NCBI RefSeq assembly: GCF_027744825.2
Contig: NC_071334.1
Location: 4,793,437-4,857,436, forward strand
Direction of reading: 5' to 3'
Origin: Synchiropus splendidus
Lineage: Eukaryota; Chordata; Actinopteri; Syngnathiformes; Callionymidae
DNA: 64,000 bases
The notes below the pieces were generated by a model. It saw nothing but the letters and a program-made list of their open reading frames with translations, was not told the DNA's origin and ran no database searches. The position numbers and the translations under genes were made by a program. How positions within the stretch are numbered: position 1 is the stretch's first letter; the number at the start of each line of letters is the position of its first letter. This document shows positions 46,440 through 57,519 of this stretch, one piece after another.

Positions 46440-46815
46440 AGCTAACAAACGACAACGCCATCCGCCAGCTCCAACTGGGGGATACCGAGACGCACCCAGG
46501 AACCTGCTCTACTCCGAGTCTCACCCTGTCTCTAAGGGTCGTTTTAGCCTCTTGCATCCGGGATCTCATTCTTCCGGTTATGACCTGTAGCATGACCATA
46601 GTAGAAGATAGAAGGTAAATTCTTCTGGCTCAGCTCTCTCTCACACACACACAACAGTGCGGTAGAGCGACTACAATACCACCTCCTGCTGTGCCAATGT
46701 GCCGACCAACTCACTTACCCCCCACTCTAGAACAAGACCCCAAGATACTTAAATTTCTCCGCTTGAGGCAGGGACTCGTTCCTTAACCTGAGCCTGATCC
46801 TCCGATGAACTAGAA
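46440..46815 (-). mobile_element. LINE family 2 fragment
   Basis: Antisense text includes CGCCAGCTCCAACTGGGGGA, GGTTATGACCTGTAGCATGA, TCTGGCTCAGCTCTCTCTC and CAAGACCCCAAGATACTTAA. These are the same blocks, in the same order, as at 60990 and 12880. The coding frame is broken. Confidence 0.72.
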
Positions 46816-48136
46816 ATTCTACTGTGAATTGATTTGTTTTTTTCATACATCCATGAAAGTTGAGAAATCCAACCAGAAACAGTTCTCCCTGAGTGACTTC
46901 ATGTCATTTCTTGGTATAATGATTTTGGATTTTCATTTTTGGGTGGATGCACTCTAGATGTTTTTTCCCCCTCATTTCAGACATTGAACCACACCACAGT
47001 GTTTAAAGTCACCGACATCCTGAAGTCCACTTTGACCCTCTTCACTGCCTCTCCTCATTTCCTCAATGTGCTTGGTCACTTTTGGACTCTGGCACCTGGA
47101 AACAGTTGAACGTGTGTGCGCTTCTGCGAGCGTGTGCTGGGGAAAGTCTTGCTAAAGACAATATCAGAGTGGGAAAGTGTGAGACACACACTCTCCACTT
47201 AGCGCTTCAATATCTTCACATGTGATAGTCTCACACGCGACCCTGGAACCTCTCTGGAGGGAGGGAAAAAAACATTGCTAGTGGATGTAATTTCGGCAGA
47301 AAAGCGAGTCAAAGAGACAGAGCAGGAATATAAAAGCAGATTATATTTAAGCAGTAATCAGGACAGTGAAGAGCTGGGGAGATTTTAATATGTTTAAATG
47401 TTCCTAATTGGGCTCAGAGTGCAGTGGGGCCCCCTGAAAGCATCCACCCAAAACAGTGCTCTAAAGGTAAAAGCAGATTGCCTTTTATTGAATTGTAATG
47501 AGAAGTGGGAAATTGGATGTTAATTCTGTCCCTGGAGTAAGTGAGTGGTTCTTCCTCTCACTGTATCGGGGTCGAGCGATTGAAGTTGTGTTGAACCTGG
47601 TTCAGTTATTTAAAGGAAAGGGGAGGGTGGAATAAATATTTGATGGGGGGGGTTTTTTGTGCTTGGTGGTATATGTTTACGCCAAACAATGTGTGTCAGT
47701 GTTTTTACACTGGCACACTTTCAGCGGAGGGCCAGGAACCCACCGAATACACACACAGTAGCATCAAACCAGCGCATCGCTGTGTGATGTGTTGGTGTTC
47801 TGAGGAGACATATGAGGGAGGGTGCGCCGTTATCGCAACTATTGAATGTAGATCTGTACATTAATGTGTGAGTGGCACAGTTTCCTTGATCTGTTATTAA
47901 GTACGTGGTGACGTTGCCTCCCGTGAGAGGTTCTCCCGTGTGATTCGAGCTGCTTTAGAGAAAGTTACTGTCGTACTGTACAAACAGAGCTGATCTGGTT
48001 TGACAGAATGACAAATATGGTTTCTCCGTTTTCACCTGTTGCTTTTCTTCACCTGAACTCCATAGCGCCACCCACCTGCGGCAATGTAACTGCAGTTTTG
48101 AAGACGTTTTTTTTTTCACTTTTGTGTTGAGAACAA
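46816..48136. other. Unique sequence; candidate conserved part
   Basis: 47120-47560 is repeat-poor with TAATATGTTTAAATG and TAATTGGGC cores and may be conserved noncoding DNA. No exon seen. Confidence 0.38.
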
Positions 48137-48633
48137 CAGTGTTGTAGTCAAGATCGAATCGCATCGATCGAAGACAATGTCGAGTCTGGGGAGTATCCAG
48201 ACCCAGACGAGACCAAGATATTTGGAGGTGGAGACCCAGACCAGACCAAGACAGTCTCAAACTGATCCACAAAAGGGCCACAGTGGGTGCAAGTTTTTGT
48301 TCCAAAGAAACACGCACATTGGTGTGTGGTTGTCAGGTTTAGCTGCAACAAAAACCGGCAACCACTGTGACCCTTTTGTGGATCAGTTGGAGACCCAATA
48401 CATACACTGTCTTGGCCTTGTCTCGGTAAGACCACAACAAAACTGAACAGAAAGCCAAAATCCTTCATTCACCTTATGCCTACCTCTTATGACTGTTTTC
48501 TCTCTCCGTCTCAACTGGCCTTGAATATAAATCTGAGACAAGACCAAGAGGAAATGTATAAAAGATGAGAGAGAGACTCTAGAGAAGTTGTCCGTTCTCA
48601 AGACCAGGACTGATCTCGAGTACCTCAACACTA
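48137..48633. mobile_element. hAT-like MITE with palindromic core
   Basis: It starts CAGTGTTGTAGTCAAGATC and ends in inverted GATCTCGAGTACCTCAACACTA. Interior GAGACCAAG and ACCAAGACAGT repeats are typical of a fish hAT-like repeat. The flanking octamers GAGAACAA and GGTAACAC agree at 5 of 8. A second inverted repeat of about 40 bp per arm (48262-48386) is nested inside. Confidence 0.65.
48262..48386. mobile_element. Nested 125-bp inverted-repeat element
   Basis: CTGATCCACAAAAGGGCCAC with downstream GTGCAAGTTTTTGTT is repeated in inverse as AACAAAAACCGGCAACCACT then GTGACCCTTTTGTGGATCAG, with about 4 mismatches over 40 bp. It may be a separate MITE inserted in the larger one, or the core of it. 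Confidence 0.65.
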
Positions 48634-49520
48634 GGTAACACTACTACTAGTATCCATAGTAGTTATTTCTGTGTTGACCGGTCAGTGTTCTGCACAACTC
48701 TTGTCGACCTTGTCCTGCAGGTGACAGCAAATAAACTGAGTGTATTAATGCTAGCTATTACATTACTAGGTATTACACTACTACAAAACATCACACATAA
48801 TTTGGTTTAGTTGACAAGAGGTGCAAGTGCCTCGCTCCCTGTAGGAGAAAAAGAAATGTCCTGAGAAGATCTTTTCCAGATACACCAAGGTGTTTTTCTC
48901 ATATATCGTCAAGATTTCACACGGGGAAGGGAAATATTAGCTTGAGAGAAGTAAGAGCCAATTCAAACTTGCACCTTGAAAGGCACGGCAAACATCTCTG
49001 CTGGGTTAAAAAAAAAAAGAAAAAAAAAATCCATGCACTCTGTCCTTCTGAATTGTAAAATCAGCTTGGCAAAAGAAGCCGCACCATAAAATTCAGCTGT
49101 GTTTTCCCTTCAGCCAAAGCGCCTTCCTTTTGTAAGTGAGGGTGGAAAGGGAGAACAAATGTGGATAGGGAAAAGCCTAGGCCTTAGTTGGACGGGTAAG
49201 CGTGCAGGGAAAAAGTGCAGGTCCATCTGGCAGCCAGAGAGGTTGCTTTGTGGAGATGGGGTCCAAGACGCGCCACGACAGGAGGGTCTTTCTCACCGAC
49301 AACCGCGGGAGACCTTTAAGGTTGAGCAGCAAGACCCTCCTGATTCACAGGCTCAAAGGTCATGGTCGAAAAAATGGCTGTGTTTTTCAGAATTGTCAGA
49401 AAATAGTTGATACCCCAACATGTGCAGCTGTGGAGATTTTCGGCCAATGGCTCTCGATTTCAATGATTTTAGTACCACCTGTATACCACAGACTTGACCT
49501 GTACGTCAGGTAAAATCTAA
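48634..49520. other. Unique sequence, no gene seen
   Basis: A-tracts near 49009-49030. Overlapping frames at 49099-49513 (103 codons each) have no domain. Confidence 0.43.
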
Positions 49521-49946
49521 GGGTGAATTCCAATTCCTTCCTTAATCCTTAGCGCTCAACCTTAGCACTCAAAACCACGCGTTAAGGGCTATGTGTGAGA
49601 CTCTGGGGGCAGCATAACGCAAAAGCGGGATTCAGTCTCTCAATCCAGGAGAAGATTGATAAGTAAATGCCATGCAACAATGAGGTAAAGAATTCCTAAC
49701 ATGAGCTAAGATATCATTCATATCTCCATCAACCAAGAAAATACTCGCATTTGTAGCTGGCTTTCTTTGTCGCTTTGGACGCCATTTTTTATTGGCTGGA
49801 AATACACAAAGGGTATTTCTGGGTATTTCTCAATCCTAAAGTAGGTAAGTTACTTACTCCTCCATGTTGCTCCTCAACTGAGCCTAACAGCCCTTGGATT
49901 TCTTCGGACTGAGGTTGAGGATTAAGGAAGGAATTGGAATTCACCC
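49521..49946. mobile_element. MITE with perfect 29-bp terminal inverted repeat
   Basis: The first 29 bp (49521-49549, beginning GGGTGAATTCCAATTCC) are the exact reverse complement of the last 29 (49918-49946). The 426-bp element has no transposase frame. No clear target duplication is visible. I recall the GGGTGAATTCCAATTCC end from teleost DNA transposons but cannot name the superfamily. Confidence 0.85.
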
Positions 49947-50519
49947 CAAGTCATGGGCCAGTGCACTTTGATGCCCCTCCAACTTAGCATACCGCAGGTC
50001 CAAGTCCTTATTCTCCCTGATGCAACTGGGATGTTGTTGTTGCGAACCTGCCACCGTTGGGAGGGTGTGGTTGGGTGGCCTTCTACTCAGATGAAGATGG
50101 CTACCATTTTCTCGGTGGGTATGTTGCCTGTCCATCACCACTCGGTTGAACAAAGCGAACTCCACACACAACATCCAGCTGGCGGCCCACTGAAGCTGCC
50201 AGCTCATCACTCAGCTATCAGCGATCTCACTTGACTCATGATGATAGATGGAAGGCCGGGCATGATTCTCTCTCCCCGTTCTTCGCTCCGCTCCGTGTTC
50301 TAATACATATTGACATGGTCGTGTTGCATGACTTGAGTTTGGCTATTTTTGAGTCTGATTTAGAAAGAAGGTGGGGGGGTCACGCCATCGGAAATGTGGT
50401 TCTACGTGAGCGTCATTTAAGAACATTTCACACTTTTTCTCTAAACCGGATCAGTTGTCAAAATCCGCAGATCGAGAATAACAAGGCTAAAGAGGAGGAG
50501 AGAATGTGAGGACTTAAAG
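49947..50519. other. Unique sequence, no gene seen
   Basis: Frames at 49941-50509 are opposite-strand shadows of about 90 codons without domains. Confidence 0.42.
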
Positions 50520-51400
50520 CTGAGGCAGACAGATAGGGAAGCGATGTCTCTTTTATTTACCCTCATGCTTCAGTTCGTCTTGTTAAGAAGAGGGAGGACA
50601 CCACGCTCTTATCACCCAATTCGCCATCCGTTTCTATGAGTTGCACAATTGATTTCTCTGACAAAGTCTAAAATAATTTTTCTGCCCTCCTTCATCTCCT
50701 GTTCCGCATGTCTGTCTCTCCCTTTATCTCTTTCCTCCCGGATTCCTCACATCGCTCAGGAAACACGCGCGCGCTTCTCACCGACGCCTGAAAAGGGTCC
50801 TTGAGACCCTTGGCTCGGGTGGATGCTCCAGATTCAGCATGAGCAGATACATACCAGACAAGCGTAAAAAGTGCATAAAATAGCCATTGTGTGCGTTAAA
50901 TACAGTCTATTTCACAGATGTTTTATGAAAATGAGAATTAGGACATGCTTCAAGCACACTGATGACAAATCCCCTCTAAGCTTTAATTAGGAACGTTGTT
51001 TCAGAGGAAAAAAAAAAAAAAAAAAAAAAAAATCCAGTCTCGTCTACCGGCACGTACTAACTTTTAAAGTGTATTAAATGCTGCAATCATATTTAAAAAT
51101 GTTATAATCTCTCGCTATAATTAGAATTTTATGCGTTATTGAGAGTGCGAGTCACAGGTCAAGGTGAGTGTTAATTCTCATCCGCCGCACAATGACAACG
51201 CTCCCCGTCTGATTCATGAGAGCAGTTCAAAACTATCATGGATATGATGCCGATTATTACAATTATTATTATCATTATTAGATAAGAGCTGCTTGACAAC
51301 AGCAGAGGACCGCATCAAACATTCTTAAAGGCACTTTATTTGTTTATTCATGTGTTTTCCGTGAGGGCTTTTTTTTTCCAGCAATGAAAAACTGCTTGTT
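50520..51400. other. Candidate conserved noncoding block
   Basis: Repeat-free except for an A25 tract (51008-51032). It includes CAAGCACACTGATGACAAAT, AGCTTTAATTAGGAACG, GCTGCAATCATATTTAAA and CTATAATTAGAATTTTATGC, a dense set of homeodomain-like AATTA cores. Regulatory role inferred. Confidence 0.36.
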
Positions 51401-52070
51401 GTTTCTCTGTTGGTATATCGATCATAGCTCCAGAAATGAACAATAGAACCTTGAGAATACCTTTTACAGAGCAAAACATATTGATTATTCAAACAATGTG
51501 TAAAAAAGTGAAATTTTAAAGAAGCAGCAGGTTAAAAACATATAAATAAAATGTCATTGACTGGTGAACAACAGCGGATGAAAAAACAACCGTAAGGACG
51601 TGTTGTCACTCTCTGCTATTGAAAGGAATAATAAATAATGATAATAAATGGCATTTTACGCAATTGTAAAAGTTGAACATACAGTTCAAGACACACTCGT
51701 ACTAGCAGTTTTTTGGTGATTCACTGAACGCATGGTAATAATTGTACATTTGTCATTTTTTCTCAGACAATTACTTATTTATTTAGTCATGATATTTGTT
51801 TATATATTATGGGTATTTATTAATTTATCGTCTGTTTGATCGGTTGTGACTTCAGTGTAGTGTTTTTTGTAGCCTTATTTTTGATCTTTGATGCTAGTTG
51901 TGCATCTTTAAATGTGTTGGGCATCATTGTGTCTTTGTTGTCATTGGCTGTTGCTGCTGTTATTGAAACATTGAATTTCACCACTGTGGGACACATAAAA
52001 AAAACATCTAATCCAATAGATCTAACAATAAGGTGAAGTTGTACCATTTGTACTTTTGTCAACCATGTCA
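51401..52070. other. Unique AT-rich sequence, no gene seen
   Basis: A plus-strand frame (51836-52036) looks hydrophobic (FFVALFLIFDASCASLNVLG) but is short and isolated. Confidence 0.42.
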
Positions 52071-52138
52071 TGTGTCAGGTAGGTTTCGTGAAACATGATA
52101 CTGATTTTCAGAGGCCACCAGATGGCACCGTCTGTCAC
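52071..52138 (-). mobile_element. Family A MITE, single arm
   Basis: GGTAGGTTTCGTGAAACATG followed by GATTTTCAGAGGCCACC matches the left arm only. The element stops after the CTCF-like box, yet the box itself is intact. Confidence 0.72.
52115..52129 (+). promoter_or_regulatory. CTCF-core-like motif in a solo MITE arm
   Basis: CCACCAGATGGCACC satisfies CCASYAGRKGGCRSY at all positions although the rest of the element is gone. Confidence 0.45.
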
Positions 52139-54586
52139 TAGTGTTAGGACCTTGTTGGACGATCGGTTTGCTAACACTGACCTGTGTGAGTAACAAAAAT
52201 AATGATCATAATATTACAATGTCTAAGTTGTCTAGCTCAGTCCAAGACAATACAAACTTTTTACTTTTTATATTTTTATTTTTATTGATCACAAAAGCAA
52301 GTGCTCATTTCTGGCTATCAGGTGACAGTGTAGTACGTCAAATTTAAAAAATGTTAGGCAGCCATCAGCCTTTTCTTAGGGTCCGGCGTGGTCCGCTTGG
52401 CTGTAATGGATGATAAAAATAAGCAATAATCCTATATCTCGCAGCTCTTGAACGAGTCAGTATAGAGAAGCTGTCTGTCAAACAGAGACCGACGACTTTA
52501 CAAGAGGTGTGAAACAGCTCTCATGCTTTCAGGTGAGCACTCGACACGGGTCAAGTTGCTGATCCCTTGAAGAGACGCCGGTGAAGAGGCCACCGTGAAC
52601 AAGAACACTCGTGGTCGCTAAGTGTAGCAAGCCATTAAAGGAACGTTGTTCACTTCGACTGAAGTGTTAAATGATATTTGCGGAGAGATAGCGAGCTACA
52701 ACATTATCACTGGGTCATCTGAAGAAGACACTGATCTGGCAGGTTCTTGTTCACACAAACTCAACTGCGATCGGAACAGGCAGTCTCAACATAAAATGGT
52801 CGTGCAGTTCCATGATTCCCGCGGATCTGACTCGTGCACTTCAACAATGTGTCGGTTTCCACTGAAACTGATGGACCCTATTGATCCAATGGCAGCGCAA
52901 GCATTTGATATAGCAGCCCTCAGAGAGCCCTGTTGTTGCTCCCCCTGTCACATTGTGTGCAGCGAGATAAAGGCTCGCCAGGCGTGAAAAGTTGTGGGCC
53001 AAAAGTTTGAGCTGAAGAAAGGAGAAGAAGAAAAGAGGGAAATGGAGGAAGTTTAAGCTGTGGAGCCCTTCCCCTGAAGGCAAGCTGGCCTGCCATCTGT
53101 GCAGGCGCTCTCGCCATAGCCACCACCCCTGGAAGAGAGGGAGACGAGTGGGGCAGGGACGACTCCGCCAGGAAGGACGGGAGGGAGGAAGAAGGGGACC
53201 GTGCGAGTAAAGACAGGAATCAAATTGACAAATATCGTGTGAAACGCGAGACTTCTGATGCCGAGGGTTGGGGCGTCTTCTGAGGACGTGGCTAGAATGG
53301 TCCGTTTCTTCGTTCGGACATGTGGCCGGGGGCTTTGTTTGCCTGCCACTGACACCGAGTCCACTTTTTAACCAGAAGAGATCCAAGTGTTGTTGTCTCT
53401 CTTTTTTCATTTACGCCCCTTTTCCTGGGAAAAACTGCCAGAGCTTACAGATCCAAGCCAACACATGAACTTTCAATCAGGGATTAGCCGGATTTTCCAA
53501 TGTGGATCTTCTTTTGTGAATTTGGCCAGCGTCGCCTGTGTCGTTGGCAAAGGGAACGTAAATAGAATATGATCCCTGGGCCAAGGGGATTGCCTCGCTT
53601 ATTTCAAAGAAAGACTTCAAAAACAGAGCCCACTTAGCCCGCGCCGCGGATGCGATGTTTTCTGTGGTTTCAGAGTGCATCCACCAGATCAGACCACCAA
53701 AAAAGTTCAAGTGAGCGTGAACAAATGTTCGCCATGTCAGACCAGGGGAAGGGTTTCTTCAAGACGGTCGTCAAACAAGGAGTGGCTGAGGCGCAGCAGA
53801 ACCCGTGACGCGTCTCTCCCCAGCTCTCATCCTCCTCTCTTCTGTCATCATTGTCCCCCGCGCTTACGTCCAGTCTTCGCAGATCTAGATGCTAATCCTA
53901 GCTTACCGTGCTGGCGGCTTCGATAAGAGAGGCCCCGGCATACGACAGCAGTGTGCGCATCTCCTGTAGACTCCAGTGCTCTATCGGACCACTCCATGTG
54001 GCCGAGGGCCACCAGGAAGTTGGACCGGGGTCTATCTGAATGAGGGTTTACATGCAGGAGCACACATGGGAACACTTGCACACACTGAGAACACAAGTAC
54101 ACAAACACAGGAGCTGAGCCATCCAGTGACTCGCAGAGAAGATTTCAACTTCCGCACGGACAAAAGTTTAATCTTAAAAAGGAACAATACGCAAATATGC
54201 CACCCAACTGAGCATTGTGTTTGTGTTTTAAAATGTCAGCGTGAAAATCCCTCAAAACCCCGAGAAAGATAAGGCGCTAATCAGCCACTTAACGCCCTGG
54301 TATGCATCATAGACAACTTGGCCTGACCGCGGCAGCAGACTGAACAAACGCGGGATGTTTGCGCAACAGCAAGTAAAAAGATTATCTATAAGTTTGCTTT
54401 CTCTTTCTGTGGGTTGAACTGCTGCCATCCTCTTGTAGAGTGACAGGTAGAAAGCTTTCCTCTGGCAGGTTTCACCAGCGGAGGACACAGGAATGTAGTA
54501 GACACAGATGTCCCCTGAAGTCAATAAAGCACCATTTGTTACTGTTACTCTGTTTTACTCCAGGATCCAGTGGCATTCCTCTAAGG
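52139..54586. other. Unique sequence, no gene recognised
   Basis: About 2.4 kb. A 189-codon minus-strand frame (52841-53410) is the longest outside repeats, but it is compositionally biased (P/S/R/W-rich) with no domain, and competing frames overlap it. No splice-bounded exon could be argued. Confidence 0.42.
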
Positions 54587-54642
54587 CAGGGGTCACCAAC
54601 ACACAGTGTAGCTTGCGGTTGCTAAAAGGTTGGTGACCCCTG
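54587..54642. mobile_element. 56-bp hAT MITE with perfect TSD
   Basis: CAGGGGTCACCAAC and its exact inverse GTTGGTGACCCCTG bound a 28-bp core. The octamer CTCTAAGG lies on both sides (54579-54586 and 54643-54650) without mismatch. The structure is complete despite its very small size. It is a hAT (Charlie-like) non-autonomous element. Confidence 0.93.
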
Positions 54643-54650
54643 CTCTAAGG

Positions 54651-55541
54651 GCACATTGTATCTCTGTATTTGTGTGTGAATGAAAGTCGAAATATCGGCT
54701 TGAGAGAAGGAAAATAAAAGTTAGTAGGAAGCAGACTTGATGCATTTGTGTACATGGGCGAGAGGCAGGAGGAATCTAGACGTGGCTGGAACAGTTGAGT
54801 CCACCTGGAATCAGTCACATAGGTGAAGGGAAAGAGATTTAGAGAGGCGATGAGGAGAGTGCAGGCTAGACTGGTGAGGACAACACATCACATCCCAACA
54901 CTCCCATGGCCTAATACATTGATGGAGGCAGACTGGAGGTGTCCAGTAGTGGCAGCCTTCAGCATTGAATGTTGATGGATCTGGCTTTCAACTGAAGCAC
55001 ATGTTCTCATCTTCTGCCTTTGTAAGATTATCCTGACGCCGTGGGAAGCGCGTCATGTGTAAGTAGCAACTGATGTTATGAACAGATCCGGATGGGGTCG
55101 GATCCTTCTATCCGTGCTGCACATTCATTTCTTCCGTATTTCTACACGTTTCCACAAAGCTTACGGATACAAACCAAGTGGAGTAGTACCACAGGAAACC
55201 ATGGGGGCAGTGTTGCTGTTACTACCACATATGTAGCTCAAGTGAGACATGACCAAGACATAACAATGGCCATATATTTAACAGCCTCACCGACCACCAC
55301 CTCTGTTTCCTCTTTAGTACGAGAGCTACATGATCAATGCTTTTTCCACTGTTGCCCACTGTTGGTTTTGGAGTTTGTTGTTGTCAACGTCTTGACTTTG
55401 GGCTGCTCCCCCTAGTGGATGTATTGGTGAACAGCAATGCCAACTTAAAGAACACTTGGTAGCATGTGATCGGTGATAGTAACATCATTTGAAATGAACA
55501 GGAATAATTTCAGACATAAAGGACACAAATCAGTCTCAATG
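54651..55541. other. Unique sequence, no gene seen
   Basis: 54975-55050 weakly resembles an inverted family B arm (CAACTGAAGCACATG, CTTCTGCCTTTGT). Otherwise nothing recognised. Confidence 0.4.
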
Positions 55542-55640
55542 CGTCAACATGCGACGCTGAAGGCTGCCTTTGTCGTCAGTATAGGACGCAAAAGTCCACT
55601 TTCCCAACGTCAATATATGACGCCATGAGAGTGAGGAGGG
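55542..55640 (+). repeat. Family B arm, best-preserved solo copy
   Basis: GCGTCAACATGCGACGCTGA, AGGCTGCCTTTGTCGTCAGT, ATAGGACGCAAAAGTCCAC and CAACGTCAATATATGACGCC lie in order. It is the clearest example of the arm consensus. Confidence 0.7.
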
Positions 55641-56934
55641 GTTGGTTGATAGACTGCAGTGTTGAGACCTGACACAATGTTTAGTTTAGAGGCAGTAACT
55701 CTGACACAAGGACAGGACTCGGAGTTAGAAATGTCAGACTTGATGCTCATTTTCATAGGGAGCGACGAAGTAAGTCAGAAAAACAGAAGAGGTTCATGTG
55801 GAGAAGCTTGGCGACAATGTTAGGAAGGCCTTATGGTTTGTGGAGCAGAATGAGCGGAGTGTGACTGAGAAGAATGGTTTGAGTACCATACTTGTATTTT
55901 GAAAGTCAATTTTCACTGCTCCCTGCATTCAGATTGAATAGACATTTTGAACGTCTACTTGACTATACTTCAGCATCTATGGCTGAGACTTCGGTGAAAC
56001 AGAAAATGTTTCTTTTAGATCCGCTTCCTTTGTGAACAATGTTCCATATGCTGTTGCTTTCACTGTGAGACACATGCGATTCATCAGCACAGATTTCGCT
56101 TGTTCTCCCAAACCTGACTGCAGCATGTGTTCAGTCGACATGTCTCAGTATCTTTTTTTCCACATGTAACAATCTCAGAATCTGATATTCCATGCTTGTT
56201 TTGTGTGAGCCATTGTGGTAGAGAATGAGCCGCGGGAAGTTTTTTTTTTTTTTTTGTATGGTTGAGACGCGTTAAAGACCCTCGTCTGCTCACCTATCTG
56301 ATGCGCACCCACTCGTCGTCCCATGTGGAAAATCCAGGCGATGTGGGAGATTAGATGCCACGGGTGGAAGGCGGACTAAATTGAGCCCGCACTGTTTGCT
56401 TTTGCACTTGGCATCGTAAAAGAGTAAGATAAAGGAAGTAAGTAGGATGGAATATGAGGTTATCATCACAGGTGCATCTTCTTTTTCCTCTTCTTTTTTT
56501 TTTTTTTCGTGGTTTGCTCCGCTGCAAATGAGATTGTTCTCCTCGAGTAAGAAAGCAAACGTTTCAGCCCAGAGCACACAGCAAGACGACGCATGAGAAA
56601 TCTGTGCGGCATGTGAGTGGAAATTGAAACGCTCAAATGCGCTTGATCTTTTATTTGGTAGCACTCTGCTCCAAGTGGTGCTCACACGCCATTATAAGGC
56701 ACTACCAGCACTTTCTAAACAGATTAGGCAGAAATTGCAATCACGGTAATCCGAGCGACATGATATAAAATACTTTACACACAGTGAGCTAAGTAGTTGT
56801 GATCTACTTAAGTGCATATTATGACAATATAATATCATGTACAGCATACAGTATACTGTGTATACACTTCATGTGCACACACACACAAGCACACCCACAA
56901 GTTCATATTTCTAGCCTTGGTTGGACCTCTCATT
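55641..56934. other. Unique sequence, no gene seen
   Basis: T-tracts at about 56240-56255 and 56497-56508. A 131-codon minus-strand frame (56290-56685) has no domain. Confidence 0.42.
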
Positions 56935-57519
56935 AACCCTTTCCCCAGCCTCTCACCCGAAACATAACCATCCAAAACACATGGCTCACCTTAACGGTCC
57001 TCACAAGGATAGTGTTTTGTTAAGAATTGGTCCCCAAAATGTAGGATAAATAAGCCCAAAGAATGTTTCACACATGCACATGTTTGTCTTCCTGTCTTAG
57101 TGAGGACCGTCACTGGCTTACATTGACATAACCCTTTCCCCAGCCTCTCACTCTAAACATAACCATCCAAAACACAATGCTCACCTTAACGGTCCTCACA
57201 AGGATAGTGTTTTGTTAAGAATTGGTCCCCAAAATGTAGGATAAATAATCCCAAAGAATGTTTCACACATGCACATGTTTGTCTTCCTGTCTTAGTGAGG
57301 ACCGTCACTGGCTTACATTGACATAACCCTTTCCCCAGCCTCTCACTCTAAACATAACCATCCAAAACACATGGCTCACCTTAACGGTCCTCACAAGGAT
57401 AGTGTTTTGTTAAGAATTGGTCCCCAAAATGTAGGATAAATAAGCCCAAAGAATGTTTCACACATGCACATGTTTGTCTTCCTGTCTTAGTGAGGACTGT
57501 CACTGGCTTACATTGACAT
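56935..57519. repeat. 195-bp tandem array, three full units
   Basis: Units start AACCCTTTCCCCAGCCTCTC at 56935, 57130 and 57325, so the period is exactly 195 bp. Units differ by only a few substitutions (CACCCGAAAC against CACTCTAAAC, AAGCCC against AATCCC). Each unit includes GTCTTCCTGTCTTAGTGAGG and TTGGTCCCCAAAATGTAGG. Confidence 0.95.

Noticed and set aside
52841..53410. 189-codon minus-strand frame outside repeats
   Set aside because: Biased composition, no domain, overlapping competing frames, and no supporting promoter or splice context. I cannot exclude an exon but do not support one.
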